A stretch of 25,647 nt of DNA from Lachnospiraceae bacterium UBA3762 (GTDB lineage Bacteria; Bacillota; Clostridia; Lachnospirales; Lachnospiraceae). Shown here piece after piece: positions 6,747 to 14,844 of this stretch. The stretch is from positions 1-25,647 of the forward strand of contig DFGA01000052.1 of the NCBI GenBank assembly GCA_002371615.1, written 5' to 3'. The notes beneath the pieces were generated by a model. The model was not told the DNA's origin. It saw only the letters and a program-made list of their open reading frames with translations, and did no database searches. Within the stretch, counting starts at the first letter, position 1. Each line of letters begins with the position of its first letter. Made by a program: the position numbers and the translations under genes.

Positions 6747-7096
6747 CTTCCGTGGGCGGTAACACTGTCAGTAACGATATTCGCCCCCGCATTCCGGCAC
6801 GGATAACCCCTCTCTTCAAGTATTTTTTGTGCCTCGGGAGTCTGCAGATCCAGCTTCAGCCTGTCCGGACGATACAAATACACAATAGTCGTCTTCGCTG
6901 TCTTTTTTAGCGGAATAAGGCTCAGTCCCTTTTTAACCAGGCAGCCGTTGAGTTCACGTATTTCATCATCTATATCTTTAGATCCGTTCTGTATGGTGCA
7001 TATACTCCCCGTCTTAATTCCGGCTAGAGTGGGCGCACAGTATTCAACCAATGCTTCTCTAATCATTTCGCAATGTTTGTTAGCATACGCTAACAT
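6740..7096 (-). pseudogene. DUF3793-family protein, C-terminally truncated and possibly inactive
   Basis: The 118-residue reading carries the DUF3793 N-terminal signature YCAPTLAGIKTGSI, then a variable stretch and IVYLYRPDRLKLDLQTPEAQKILEERGY in family order. Family members are usually near 190-200 residues with a C-terminal block like FPHEIGxFLGYP; that block is absent and the frame ends at the terminator stem. The start is also doubtful. The ATG at 7096 overlaps operator B and has no ribosome binding site at proper distance. The only good site (GGGAG, 7 nt before the ATG at 7106) opens an 8-codon reading in another frame. An internal ATG before IREALVEYC is also possible. It is the last gene of the feo operon. 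The family's function is unknown. Confidence 0.6.
7079..7094. promoter_or_regulatory. Palindromic operator, site B (before/within DUF3793 start)
   Basis: GTTAGCATACGCTAAC is a perfect inverted repeat GTTAGC-N4-GCTAAC. It directly precedes, and touches, the apparent ATG of the DUF3793 remnant. No clear -10/-35 pair is seen 5 nt upstream (minus strand TGGATA), so this copy may act on an internal promoter that has decayed or as a roadblock. Confidence 0.65.
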
Positions 7097-7133
7097 ATGT
7101 ATCCATAAATACTCTCCCTTTTCTTCTTCATTT

Positions 7134-9212
7134 CTATTCCTGTATCAGATCGGTCATACTCTTAAGTCCAAGTGCTATAGTGGAGCCGTTATGGAGCATT
7201 GCCGAAGTTGCCGGAGTTATCAGTCCGGCTATACCCATTAAGATAAGCGCAGTATTAAACCCGACTATTGTCCTGTAATTAAATCCAATCCGCTTCATAA
7301 GCAGAGTACTGATTTTTCTTAAAGTAACTATGTTGTAAAGATCGGACGAGCTGATGGTGATATCCGCTATCTGCCTTGCGATTTCGGCTCCCTCGCTTAT
7401 CGCTATACCTGCATCAGATACGGAAAGTGCAGGAGAATCATTGATACCATCTCCTACCATGATCACACGTCTTCCTTCTGCTTTTGCCTTTTCGATATAC
7501 TTTGCCTTATCCTCCGGAAGAACCTCGGCGTAATACTCACTTATGCCTGCATCGGAGGCTATTCTCGCCGCAGTTCTCTCACTGTCGCCTGTCATCATCA
7601 CAATATGAGAAAATCCCTGGCCGCGAAGTTCATTAACAACATCCGTAACCTCATCTCTCATAGGGTCTTCGATCAAAATGCATGCAGACAATACTCCGTC
7701 CTTGGCAAAATAAAGGTGTGAATACTCGTCCGGGAGGGATTCGAATTGCTCACGCCTATCCTCAGGCACAGACACATTCTCATCCTCAAACACAAAGTGG
7801 TAACTTCCTATCACCGCCCTTACATTATCAATAGTCGATACTATTCCGTGAGCTACGATATACTCTACTTTTGTATGAAGTTCATCATGAAGCAGCCCCT
7901 TGGCTTTAGCCGCACTAACAACTGCGCCCGCAACAGAATGGGGGAAATGTTCCTCAAGGCATGCCGCCTGTCTTAGCAGCTCATCTTCCGATTCACCGTT
8001 AAAAGAAACGACTGATACAACGGTTGGCGCAGCCTTTGTTAGAGTTCCCGTTTTGTCGAACACTATCGTATCCGCCTCTGCAACTGCTTCCAAGAATTTA
8101 CCGCCCTTAACGGTAATATCGTATCCTGAGGCCTCCTTTATCGCAGACAGTACCGATATCGGCATCGACATCTTAAGTGCACATGAATAATCAACCATAA
8201 GAACCGATACCGCTTTGTTAATATCCCTTCCGATAAGATACGTAAGGGCAGATGCAAGGAATGTATACGGCACAAGCTTATCCGCAAGCCGCTCCGCTTT
8301 TCCCTCCAGTGAAGACTTGAGTTTTTCGGACTCTTCTATCATCTTGACTATCTTGTCAAACCGCCCGCATCCTTCCGTCTGCGTTACCTTGATCGTTATT
8401 TCTCCTTCTTCAACAACAGTTCCCGCAAATACGCTCATATTTTCACATTTACGTACAGTAGCGGATTCTCCTGTCATAGAGGCCTGATTGACCATCGCTT
8501 CTCCCGATACCACTTCGCCGTCGAACGGGATCATATTGCCCATTCTGACAACTACCTTGTCATCGCATACAATATCGGAAGAATCGGTCAGAACCTCACC
8601 GGAATCCGTCACGAGCCATACCTTATCGATGTTAAGCGACATTCTGCGTGCAAGATCATCCACGGAACGTTTATGTGTCCACTCTTCGAGCATATCACCT
8701 ATCTTAAGCATGAACATGACGCTTGAAGCTGTTTTGTAATCTTTCGTAAGCACGGCTGCACTTATAGCAACGGCATCAAGCAATTCAACCTGCAAACGCC
8801 TGTTTCCGAGAGTTCTGATACCACGCCATACATATTTGAATAACTTTATAATGACCCATATCTTGCGGATATCTACAGGTATTATCAGTCTCTTACCATA
8901 GTGAAGTATCACGGACGTAACAAGCCTGTCATAATATGAAGCCGACAGTTCTCTTCCCGAGCACTCAAACACACGCTCCGGCACCGATACCTTATCAAAC
9001 GAAAAATCATTAACGATTTCTATGACCCGCCCTCTGCCGCAATCATAATAGATTACGGCATCGGCTGTCCTCTCGTAGACCTTAACTTCTCCTATCTCAT
9101 CAAAGCCGGTAAGGTAATACTCAAGTGTATCAGCCTCGCGAAAGGTCATCTTCTTCATCTTAAGGTGTATTCTAAGTCTTCCCTTGATCTCGTGTTTGAT
9201 CTCAAATCTCAT
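7134..9212 (-). CDS. Heavy-metal P1B-type ATPase with an SCALK transmembrane motif
   Basis: This is a 692-residue metal-pumping P-type ATPase. Motifs in order are the actuator loop TGES (247-250), the membrane metal-site segment DYSCALKMSMP (341-351), the phosphorylation site DKTGT (D386), a divergent HP region (EEHFPHSVA, 421-429), TGDSERT (541-547) and GDGINDSP (588-595). The N-terminal 80 residues resemble a heavy-metal-associated domain without CxxC. The usual CPC/CPx of copper, zinc and cadmium pumps is replaced by SCA, so the metal cannot be assigned by rule. The gene overlaps the DUF6110 gene by 4 nt and lies in the feoAB operon. That suggests handling of iron or a metal linked to iron supply, for example export of excess or of a competitor (inference). 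Confidence 0.9.
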   Translation of the reverse strand: MRFEIKHEIKGRLRIHLKMKKMTFREADTLEYYLTGFDEIGEVKVYERTADAVIYYDCGRGRVIEIVNDFSFDKVSVPERVFECSGRELSASYYDRLVTSVILHYGKRLIIPVDIRKIWVIIKLFKYVWRGIRTLGNRRLQVELLDAVAISAAVLTKDYKTASSVMFMLKIGDMLEEWTHKRSVDDLARRMSLNIDKVWLVTDSGEVLTDSSDIVCDDKVVVRMGNMIPFDGEVVSGEAMVNQASMTGESATVRKCENMSVFAGTVVEEGEITIKVTQTEGCGRFDKIVKMIEESEKLKSSLEGKAERLADKLVPYTFLASALTYLIGRDINKAVSVLMVDYSCALKMSMPISVLSAIKEASGYDITVKGGKFLEAVAEADTIVFDKTGTLTKAAPTVVSVVSFNGESEDELLRQAACLEEHFPHSVAGAVVSAAKAKGLLHDELHTKVEYIVAHGIVSTIDNVRAVIGSYHFVFEDENVSVPEDRREQFESLPDEYSHLYFAKDGVLSACILIEDPMRDEVTDVVNELRGQGFSHIVMMTGDSERTAARIASDAGISEYYAEVLPEDKAKYIEKAKAEGRRVIMVGDGINDSPALSVSDAGIAISEGAEIARQIADITISSSDLYNIVTLRKISTLLMKRIGFNYRTIVGFNTALILMGIAGLITPATSAMLHNGSTIALGLKSMTDLIQE

Positions 9213-9469
9213 GATTCTGCATCATCCTCTTCACAAGATCCATTATCTTTATTTGACCTGTCCTCGTTGATCGACTTTGCCTCCTCATATATATCAGTGC
9301 AGTTTTCCTGCAAAGTCGTAACCTGGTCAAGCACCGCATCCTTTGCCCGAAGTACTCCGGCAGTACAGTGCGCATAAGCCTTCTTGGCATCTTTGGATGA
9401 GAGAAGTTTTATACCCTCAAGTCCGAACAGTGTTCCAAGTGCAAATAATCCAATCCCTTTAAACTTCAT
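9209..9469 (-). CDS. DUF6110 family small protein
   Basis: This is an 86-residue protein from the ATG at 9469, with AGGAGG 7 nt upstream. It begins MKFKGIGLFALGTLFGLEGI, a hydrophobic segment that could be one membrane helix or anchor. SSKDAKKAYAHCTAGVLRAKD, a helical segment around residues 45-67 and an acidic, charged tail follow. This order matches DUF6110, a family found next to heavy-metal P-type ATPases. It lies between feoB (31 nt before) and the ATPase (4-nt ATGA overlap), so an accessory role to the ATPase is likely. Two cysteines (about C35 and C57) and a histidine are possible metal ligands. No activity is known. Confidence 0.8.
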   Translation of the reverse strand: MKFKGIGLFALGTLFGLEGIKLLSSKDAKKAYAHCTAGVLRAKDAVLDQVTTLQENCTDIYEEAKSINEDRSNKDNGSCEEDDAES

Positions 9470-9500
9470 GCTAAAAACCTCCTGTCCATGTGTAAAAATA

Positions 9501-11336
9501 CTATCCTATAAACGGCGCTGCTATATGATAAACAATGCACGAGAGTATAAGTGCCGCTCCCATATAAAATCCCGCTGTTTTAAGCGTCCACTTGAGTGAA
9601 TGCGACTCTTTTAATGTTGTTGAAAGTGCCATAAGGCAAGGTACGCTGAATGTTATGGCAAACATAAACGCAAGTGCTTCCGCTCCGGAGATCGTCTGAG
9701 TCATTATTTGCGAAAGAGCCATGGTATCAACTCCTCCGGTGCTTGCGTTAAACGCGACATCCGCCACGTTGCTTTGTCCCGCAAATACCGCGTTAAGAGT
9801 TCCGAGTACAGCTTCCTTGGCAAATGCAGCACTTAAGAACGCCATAAACGTACGCCATCCCATTCCGAAAAACTTTGTTACCGGTTCAATGAATGTTCCG
9901 ACTTTATACAGAAGGCTGCTCTCGACATTACCCGAAGAACTGTATGAGAACGCCCAGAAAACAAGTGATACAAGCGTTACAGTCTTGATCGCACGCTTAA
10001 ACATGTCATAGCATTTGATCCACGCTTCTTTAATTATGTATTTCCAATGCGCTTTATGATAGGGAGGAAGTTCCATTATCATGCCTGCTCTCGACTCTTC
10101 CGGTACAAGCTTGTTTCCGAATACCTTCGATACGATAAACATCAACACAAAGATGTAGGCAACTATCCCGACACATACAAGCGCTGTTCCCCATATCGGG
10201 AAGAACATGCCCGAAACAACGGGGATAACACTCCATATCGATGCGCAGGGTACTGCCCATACAACCATCATGGTCAGCATCTTCTGTCCCCAGTTATCCA
10301 TAACCCTTGTTCCGCTGGCACCACCGATGGTGCATCCCATGCCCATCAATATGGGGGCTACGGCTTTACCCTGAAGTCCAAGCTTGGACAGCGCTCCGTC
10401 AAACTGATAAGCTGCTCTTGCAAGAAATCCGATCTCCTCAAGGAAACCGAAAACAATGTTTACACCGAATACAAATGAAGCCATGGAAATGCAGAAATAG
10501 AGTGTATTAGGTATCAGAAGGCTAAATACCGAAACAAGCCACGGGTGAACATGGATACCATTAAGAAGGCTTGCAATCGGAGTTCCGAGGAGTCCCGGAA
10601 GCATACCTGCCACGCCCATAAAAGGCGACATGATAAGCATCGCGGCAAGAAATCCCACAAGAATGATACAAATCGTAACTACTTTGCCCCAGAAAGGTTT
10701 AAGCAGCATTTTGTCAAATTTAGAAAGCGAATAATCCTTTCCCGACGCCTCGGTAACATCCTCAAGTATCTCATCTATCCAGGCATACTTCAGATTTCCC
10801 GCTTCCTCTTTTGAACCTGTCTCGGGTTTTGTAATAAGCTTATGCGGAGCCTTAAGCTCTTTTTCTATAAGCGATCTTAATCCGTCAAAACCCTTTCCGT
10901 CAGCTGCAGTAAATGGAATCACCGGAATACCAAGTCTTTCTGACAACAGTTTATCGTTGATCGTCTTACCCTGGCCCGTAGCAACGTCCATCATGTTTAG
11001 TATCAAAATGGCAGGAACATCCATCGATGCAAAATCAGCGAGCATATACATGCTTCTCTCAAGCTGTGAAGCATCAACAAGCACACATACAAGATCTGCC
11101 TCACCACCCTTTATGAACTTCTCCGTTATGATCTCCTCATCGGAATTACCGGACAGGCCGTAGCTTCCCGGCAGATCCACCAGAGTGTATTTCACGTTAT
11201 TATAGGTATATGTTCCGTCCTTCTTCTCAACCGTCTTGCCCGGCCAGTTTCCGACATGCTGTCTGGATCCCGTCAACTGATTGAAAACAGTCGATTTACC
11301 TGAATTGGGCTGTCCCAGTAATGCTACGCAATTCAT
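9501..11336 (-). CDS. feoB: Ferrous iron transporter FeoB
   Basis: This is a 611-residue inner-membrane Fe(II) transporter. The N-terminal G domain shows G1 GQPNSGKS (8-15), the switch region NWPGKTVEKK (30-39), G3 DLPGSYG (54-60) and G4 NMMD (114-117). A helical spacer and two Gate domains follow, with the conserved GMGCTIGGASGTRVM segment and, later, FAKEAVLGTLN and FSVPCLMAL. Length is at the short end of the family (about 600-780), with no extra C-terminal domain. The ATG overlaps the feoA stop by 4 nt. Iron-responsive control is expected from the two palindromic operators before feoA. The G-domain and Gate signatures leave little doubt. Confidence 0.97.
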   Translation of the reverse strand: MNCVALLGQPNSGKSTVFNQLTGSRQHVGNWPGKTVEKKDGTYTYNNVKYTLVDLPGSYGLSGNSDEEIITEKFIKGGEADLVCVLVDASQLERSMYMLADFASMDVPAILILNMMDVATGQGKTINDKLLSERLGIPVIPFTAADGKGFDGLRSLIEKELKAPHKLITKPETGSKEEAGNLKYAWIDEILEDVTEASGKDYSLSKFDKMLLKPFWGKVVTICIILVGFLAAMLIMSPFMGVAGMLPGLLGTPIASLLNGIHVHPWLVSVFSLLIPNTLYFCISMASFVFGVNIVFGFLEEIGFLARAAYQFDGALSKLGLQGKAVAPILMGMGCTIGGASGTRVMDNWGQKMLTMMVVWAVPCASIWSVIPVVSGMFFPIWGTALVCVGIVAYIFVLMFIVSKVFGNKLVPEESRAGMIMELPPYHKAHWKYIIKEAWIKCYDMFKRAIKTVTLVSLVFWAFSYSSSGNVESSLLYKVGTFIEPVTKFFGMGWRTFMAFLSAAFAKEAVLGTLNAVFAGQSNVADVAFNASTGGVDTMALSQIMTQTISGAEALAFMFAITFSVPCLMALSTTLKESHSLKWTLKTAGFYMGAALILSCIVYHIAAPFIG

Positions 11337-11560
11337 GCTCCCACCTCCGTAATCTCGATCTTGTCACAGTCTTTCCTGTTAAGAGCAAGCAGTGTCTCCC
11401 TTACATAGACAAGCACAGGCATCTTTCTGTCATTTCTAACGACCTGGAACTTTGCTCCCTCTGTCAGCCCTATGGATATTATCCTGTTTAAGAACCTCTC
11501 ATCATGTCCCAGTGAGCTTACTAAACCATGTGCTCCGGCCTTAACTTCACTTAGTTTCAT
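11333..11560 (-). CDS. feoA: Ferrous iron transport accessory protein FeoA
   Basis: This is a 75-residue SH3-like FeoA domain: KLSEVKAGAHGLVSSL, then RFLNRIISIGLTEGAKFQVV and a closing strand region with ALNRKDCDKIEI. The pattern of a short beta protein with G-L/I-T-x-G is typical of FeoA, which assists FeoB in Fe(II) uptake. GGAGG precedes both a GTG at 11563 (6 nt) and the ATG at 11560 (9 nt); the ATG is preferred by codon type, but GTG is possible. It is the first gene of feoA-feoB-DUF6110-ATPase-DUF3793 and overlaps feoB by 4 nt. Two palindromic operators stand in the 100 nt upstream. Confidence 0.93.
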   Translation of the reverse strand: MKLSEVKAGAHGLVSSLGHDERFLNRIISIGLTEGAKFQVVRNDRKMPVLVYVRETLLALNRKDCDKIEITEVGA

Positions 11561-11587
11561 CACAGATCTCCTCCCTTTGTTATTCTT

Positions 11588-11603
11588 GTTAGATTACACT
11601 AAC
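11588..11603. promoter_or_regulatory. Palindromic operator, site C (feoA leader)
   Basis: GTTAGATTACACTAAC is an inverted repeat GTTAG-N6-CTAAC. It lies in the feoA leader about 28 nt before the start codon, just before the GGAGG site, with its centre 65 bp from that of site D. No -10 stands at the usual 5-nt distance, so it may act as a second binding site or a roadblock. Confidence 0.65.
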
Positions 11604-11652
11604 ATATGGTTCCTGCTTACCCGATGCCGTGTCGTATGGGTACAATTTCATT

Positions 11653-11679
11653 GTTAGCATTTACTAACAATACAGTATA
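11653..11679 (-). promoter_or_regulatory. feoA promoter -10 with palindromic operator, site D
   Basis: On the minus strand, -10 TATACT (11679-11674) is followed after exactly 5 nt by the palindrome at 11653-11668 (plus strand GTTAGCATTTACTAAC). The -35 is weak (T-rich; TTGATC lies too close at 12 nt). The placement equals that at sites A and G, pointing to repression by the same factor, presumably when metal is plentiful. Confidence 0.65.
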
Positions 11680-11723
11680 ATATCACTATCCGATCAAAAA
11701 ATCCATACCCATTTACTTCTACT

Positions 11724-13034
11724 TTAATTCATATTCCGATATATAAGGTAATTGATGAATTGCTGCGCTGTCCTTCCGGAAATACCCCCATGAGACATTT
11801 CCCATACCATCGCTTCCCTCTTAAGTTCCGCCTCATCCATGGATAATCCGGCCCTTTTTGCAAGAGTTACAACGATATTCTCATATTCTTTCGGCATCGG
11901 TTTCATATATCCGATCGTGATACCGAACCTGTTAACCAGGGACAGCTTTTCTTCTACCGTGTCGGAGTGATGAATATCCTCCTGATTTGTATGATCATCC
12001 TTGTCATTCCATGTTTCTTTGATAAGATGCCTTCTGTTTGACGTGGCATAGATCAGAATATTATCGGGTCTTGTCTCTACGCCCCCTTCTATGACCGCTT
12101 TAAGATATTTGTACTCTATTTCATTCTCTTCAAATGACAGATCGTCCATGAAGATAATAAACTTATAGTTCCTGTTTTTGATGGTTGATATGATGGTCGA
12201 CAGATACTTGAACTGATGTTTATACAGTTCGATCATCCGAAGACCGCTTTTATAATACCTGTTGATTATAGCCTTTACACTCGTTGATTTTCCGGTTCCG
12301 CTGTCTCCGAACAGCAATACATCGTTTGCACGGGCTCCACCCACAAATGCCTCGGTATTCTCGATCAGCTTCTTCTTTTGCATCTCGTAACCCACAAGAT
12401 CATCAAGCGAAACCTCGTCCATATTGTTGATCGCAATAAAATCAATTCCGCCGGATGATTTTTCCTCCACACGAAACGCTTTATTAAGTCCGAGCAGCCC
12501 TACTCCGTGATCACGGTAGAAATCAGTGACAGCCCGGTAGAACGCCTCATCATCAACAGCTCCTTCCAGCTTTTTGGAAAGTGTCTGCACCTTTTCGCTT
12601 ACATCCCAGTTGTATATCTTCCTGTTTTTTTTGACCGCCCTGTAGTCTTCCATTAAGGAAAAGCAGTCAACACCAAGCTTCCTCTCCACTTCGGAAAAAT
12701 CATAGAAGAAAATTTTCCTGATATGGGACATATCTTCCTTAACTATTTTAGTTACCGTACCCTCGGTTATGGAACTCTTTTCGCATACAAGGGAAAAAGG
12801 ATTTTCACTCATCATCAGGAAGAAGGCAATATAATTATGCCACAGATTATCATCAAATCCGTAGTCGGTGCCAAGTACGAGCAGTCTCTTTAACTGGGTC
12901 TTAATGTCTCTGACAACCTCTGCACGGTCATATTCACCGCTCTCAACAACTTCAAATATATAACCAAGCCTGTTAAGAATACTGTTCTCATCCAGGCTTC
13001 CGTACATAAACAATTCGGAAATCTCTTTGTTCAC
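11724..13034 (-). CDS. DUF815-family AAA+-like ATPase
   Basis: This is a 436-residue ATP-binding protein of the DUF815 family. The N-terminal half (1-200) is helical and variable. The P-loop ATPase core holds Walker A GDSGTGKST (243-251), Walker B FIIFMDDLSFEENE (292-305) and the typical ATSNRRHLIKETW sensor segment, with GRTAQQFINYL near the C-terminus. It starts with GTG (13034), overlapping the stop of the antiporter gene by 4 nt (GTGA), and AGGGAGA stands 6-7 nt before it. The family's role is not established. Linkage to the NhaC-type antiporter suggests cotranscription rather than a proven joint function. No clear terminator is seen between this gene and the feoA promoter. Confidence 0.88.
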   Translation of the reverse strand: MNKEISELFMYGSLDENSILNRLGYIFEVVESGEYDRAEVVRDIKTQLKRLLVLGTDYGFDDNLWHNYIAFFLMMSENPFSLVCEKSSITEGTVTKIVKEDMSHIRKIFFYDFSEVERKLGVDCFSLMEDYRAVKKNRKIYNWDVSEKVQTLSKKLEGAVDDEAFYRAVTDFYRDHGVGLLGLNKAFRVEEKSSGGIDFIAINNMDEVSLDDLVGYEMQKKKLIENTEAFVGGARANDVLLFGDSGTGKSTSVKAIINRYYKSGLRMIELYKHQFKYLSTIISTIKNRNYKFIIFMDDLSFEENEIEYKYLKAVIEGGVETRPDNILIYATSNRRHLIKETWNDKDDHTNQEDIHHSDTVEEKLSLVNRFGITIGYMKPMPKEYENIVVTLAKRAGLSMDEAELKREAMVWEMSHGGISGRTAQQFINYLIYRNMN

Positions 13035-14542
13035 GACTTATCTCCCTTGAAAAATCTCTCCCCGGCTCCGCCGAGAAAATAAATAGCCGCTACAAGCAGT
13101 ACGACCTCAACCGCGATTGCAATCCAGGGTGTGGGCATAAATCCGGCGATAAGATAACCTATGGCGCAAACGACCGCTACAAGTGTGGCATAAGGCAGCT
13201 GCGTCTCCACATGTCTAATATGCTTGCAGTCAGCACCGGTAGAAGCCAGTATCGTCGTATCGGATATCGGTGAACAGTGATCTCCGTACACAGATCCCGC
13301 AAGGGTTGCTCCCAGCGCCGGGATGAGCATTGCTCCTGCTCCATCCGTCTCGCATATCATTGTGATGATAGGGATAAGCATACCGAAGGTTCCCCACGAC
13401 GTACCCATTGAGAAGCTCATAAGTGCTGCAATTATAAATATCAGGAACGGAAGTACTCCGAGATGAAGATTGGAATCACTCACAAATCCCGAAATGAACA
13501 CACCAGTTCCGATAAGCTGTCTGCACACTCCTCCGAGCGTCCACGAAAGGATCAGTATCAGCATCGGCGGAACAATATTGCCGATGCCGCCGACGATGCA
13601 CTCCATGAATTCTTTCGGCTTCATAATCTTTCTCGGAAGATACAGAAGCATGGCACATATCAGTCCGGCAAATGCGCCAAGAGACAGTCCCGCAGTCGGG
13701 TAATAGCCGATGGCTTCCGAGAAACCGACTCCTTCGAAGAACCCTCCGACATAAGCCATGCCAAGTATCGCACATACTATAAGCACAAGGATAGGTAATA
13801 CAAGATCCACAACCTTTCCTTTATAGCCGGCTGATTCTGCTCCTTCATTTTGGGATATGCTCTCCTGCCCCGCTCTCTCTTCTGCCTTCTTCATAGGACC
13901 GAAGTCTCTGCCGGTAAATGCGATGAAAAATACCATGATTATCGTCATAAGTGCATAGAAATTGTACGGAATAGTCGAAAGAAAAACGTTAAAACCGTTC
14001 TTTTCGCTGACTTCACTTGCAACCGCAACAGCCCAGCTCGATACCGGTGCTATGATACACACAGGTGCCGCCGTGGCATCTATTATATATGCCAGTTTTT
14101 CTCTTGATATCTTAAGCCTGTCCGTAATCGGCCGCATAACCGTTCCCACAGTCAGGCAGTTAAATCCGTCATCAATGAATATGAGTATTCCGAGAAGTGA
14201 TGTTGCAAGCGCCGCAGCCCTCTTATTCTTGATCTTCTCTCCGGCCCATTTGCCATAAGCAAGACTTCCGCCCGACTTTGTAACAAGCATGACAACAGCC
14301 CACAGAAGTGCCAGAAATATTATCATATATGCATTATCGGCTATCTTCGAACTCATCATGTCAAATGTAAGCCTTGCGGCGTAGATAACAGAATTTCCGC
14401 TGTAGAAACTGTATATGAGCATGCCCGAAAAGACGCCGATAAACAAAGAGGAGTATACCTCCTTGGTTATCAGCGCCAAAACTATTGCTATAAGCGGCGG
14501 CAGTAACGACAGCCATCCAGTTTCGATCATTGTAAATTCCAT
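13031..14542 (-). CDS. NhaC-family Na+/H+ antiporter
   Basis: This is a 503-residue polytopic membrane protein with about 11-12 helices. Family features include the N-terminal GWLSLLPPLIAIVLALITK, the IFIDDGFNCLTVGTVMRP segment with paired aspartates in the membrane, and the repeat-related SFSMGTSWGTFGMLIP and GSVYGDHCSPISDTTILAS. NhaC-type carriers exchange sodium or organic ions for protons, or act as amino-acid or ion exchangers; the substrate is not fixed by sequence. The start is the ATG at 14542 because GAGGAGA lies 6 nt upstream; an in-frame ATG at 14578 is unsupported. It has its own promoter about 90 nt upstream and is coupled to the DUF815 ATPase gene. Confidence 0.9.
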   Translation of the reverse strand: MEFTMIETGWLSLLPPLIAIVLALITKEVYSSLFIGVFSGMLIYSFYSGNSVIYAARLTFDMMSSKIADNAYMIIFLALLWAVVMLVTKSGGSLAYGKWAGEKIKNKRAAALATSLLGILIFIDDGFNCLTVGTVMRPITDRLKISREKLAYIIDATAAPVCIIAPVSSWAVAVASEVSEKNGFNVFLSTIPYNFYALMTIIMVFFIAFTGRDFGPMKKAEERAGQESISQNEGAESAGYKGKVVDLVLPILVLIVCAILGMAYVGGFFEGVGFSEAIGYYPTAGLSLGAFAGLICAMLLYLPRKIMKPKEFMECIVGGIGNIVPPMLILILSWTLGGVCRQLIGTGVFISGFVSDSNLHLGVLPFLIFIIAALMSFSMGTSWGTFGMLIPIITMICETDGAGAMLIPALGATLAGSVYGDHCSPISDTTILASTGADCKHIRHVETQLPYATLVAVVCAIGYLIAGFMPTPWIAIAVEVVLLVAAIYFLGGAGERFFKGDKS

Positions 14543-14632
14543 ACCTGTTCTCCTCTGTATTATAGAAAGCCACGTCATTTTAAATCAGCCACACCATGCA
14601 ATGCCGCAGCCCTTGCAAAATATACAGATAAA

Positions 14633-14661
14633 ATTATACACAATGATCGCACGATTTACAA
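14633..14661 (-). promoter_or_regulatory. Promoter of the antiporter/DUF815 operon
   Basis: On the minus strand, -35 TTGTAA (14661-14656), a 17-nt spacer and -10 TATAAT (14638-14633) stand about 90 nt before the antiporter start. The -35 contains the stop codon of the TetR remnant. No copy of the GTTAG palindrome is near, so this operon seems outside that regulon. Confidence 0.6.
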
Positions 14662-14824
14662 ACCCATAAGGCTCTTCCAGCCGGGTATGAAGAATGCCTC
14701 TATCTTTTCAAGGCAACGTTCTGCCTCATCCGGTGAATACAAGTGTATAACAGGCTCAAACAGAGCGGTTGTATATGCCCGCCGCCATGATCTTTATGTG
14801 GTTAGCTGTTTTGTCTCTTGGCAT
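14656..14824 (-). pseudogene. TetR/AcrR-family regulator, internally deleted remnant
   Basis: The ATG at 14824, 20 nt after the ABC gene's stop, opens MPRDKTANHIKIMAAG, the start typical of a TetR regulator (helix 1, charged and then IxxAA). The frame stops at 14756-14758 after 22 codons. In another minus frame the sequence continues ALFEPVIHLYSPDEAERCLE and IEAFFIPGWKSLMGL with a stop at 14656-14658, which resembles a TetR C-terminus (FFxPGWxxLxGL). The helix-turn-helix and most of the ligand domain, over 100 codons, are missing. The position suggests it once regulated the ABC pair; control may now rest on the palindromic operators. Identification of both ends is by resemblance only. Confidence 0.65.
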
Positions 14825-14844
14825 ATGATTTTACCATTCCGATA

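Noticed and set aside
6658..6819. A longer start for the AlkZ-related gene at 6819, adding 54 residues
   Set aside because: It would be translated through the feo terminator and upstream of the predicted promoter; the family's usual N-terminus matches the ATG at 6657.
7900..8739. Several plus-strand open frames opposite the P-type ATPase
   Set aside because: They are antisense shadows of a well-supported gene, with Ser/Thr-rich composition and no ribosome binding sites.
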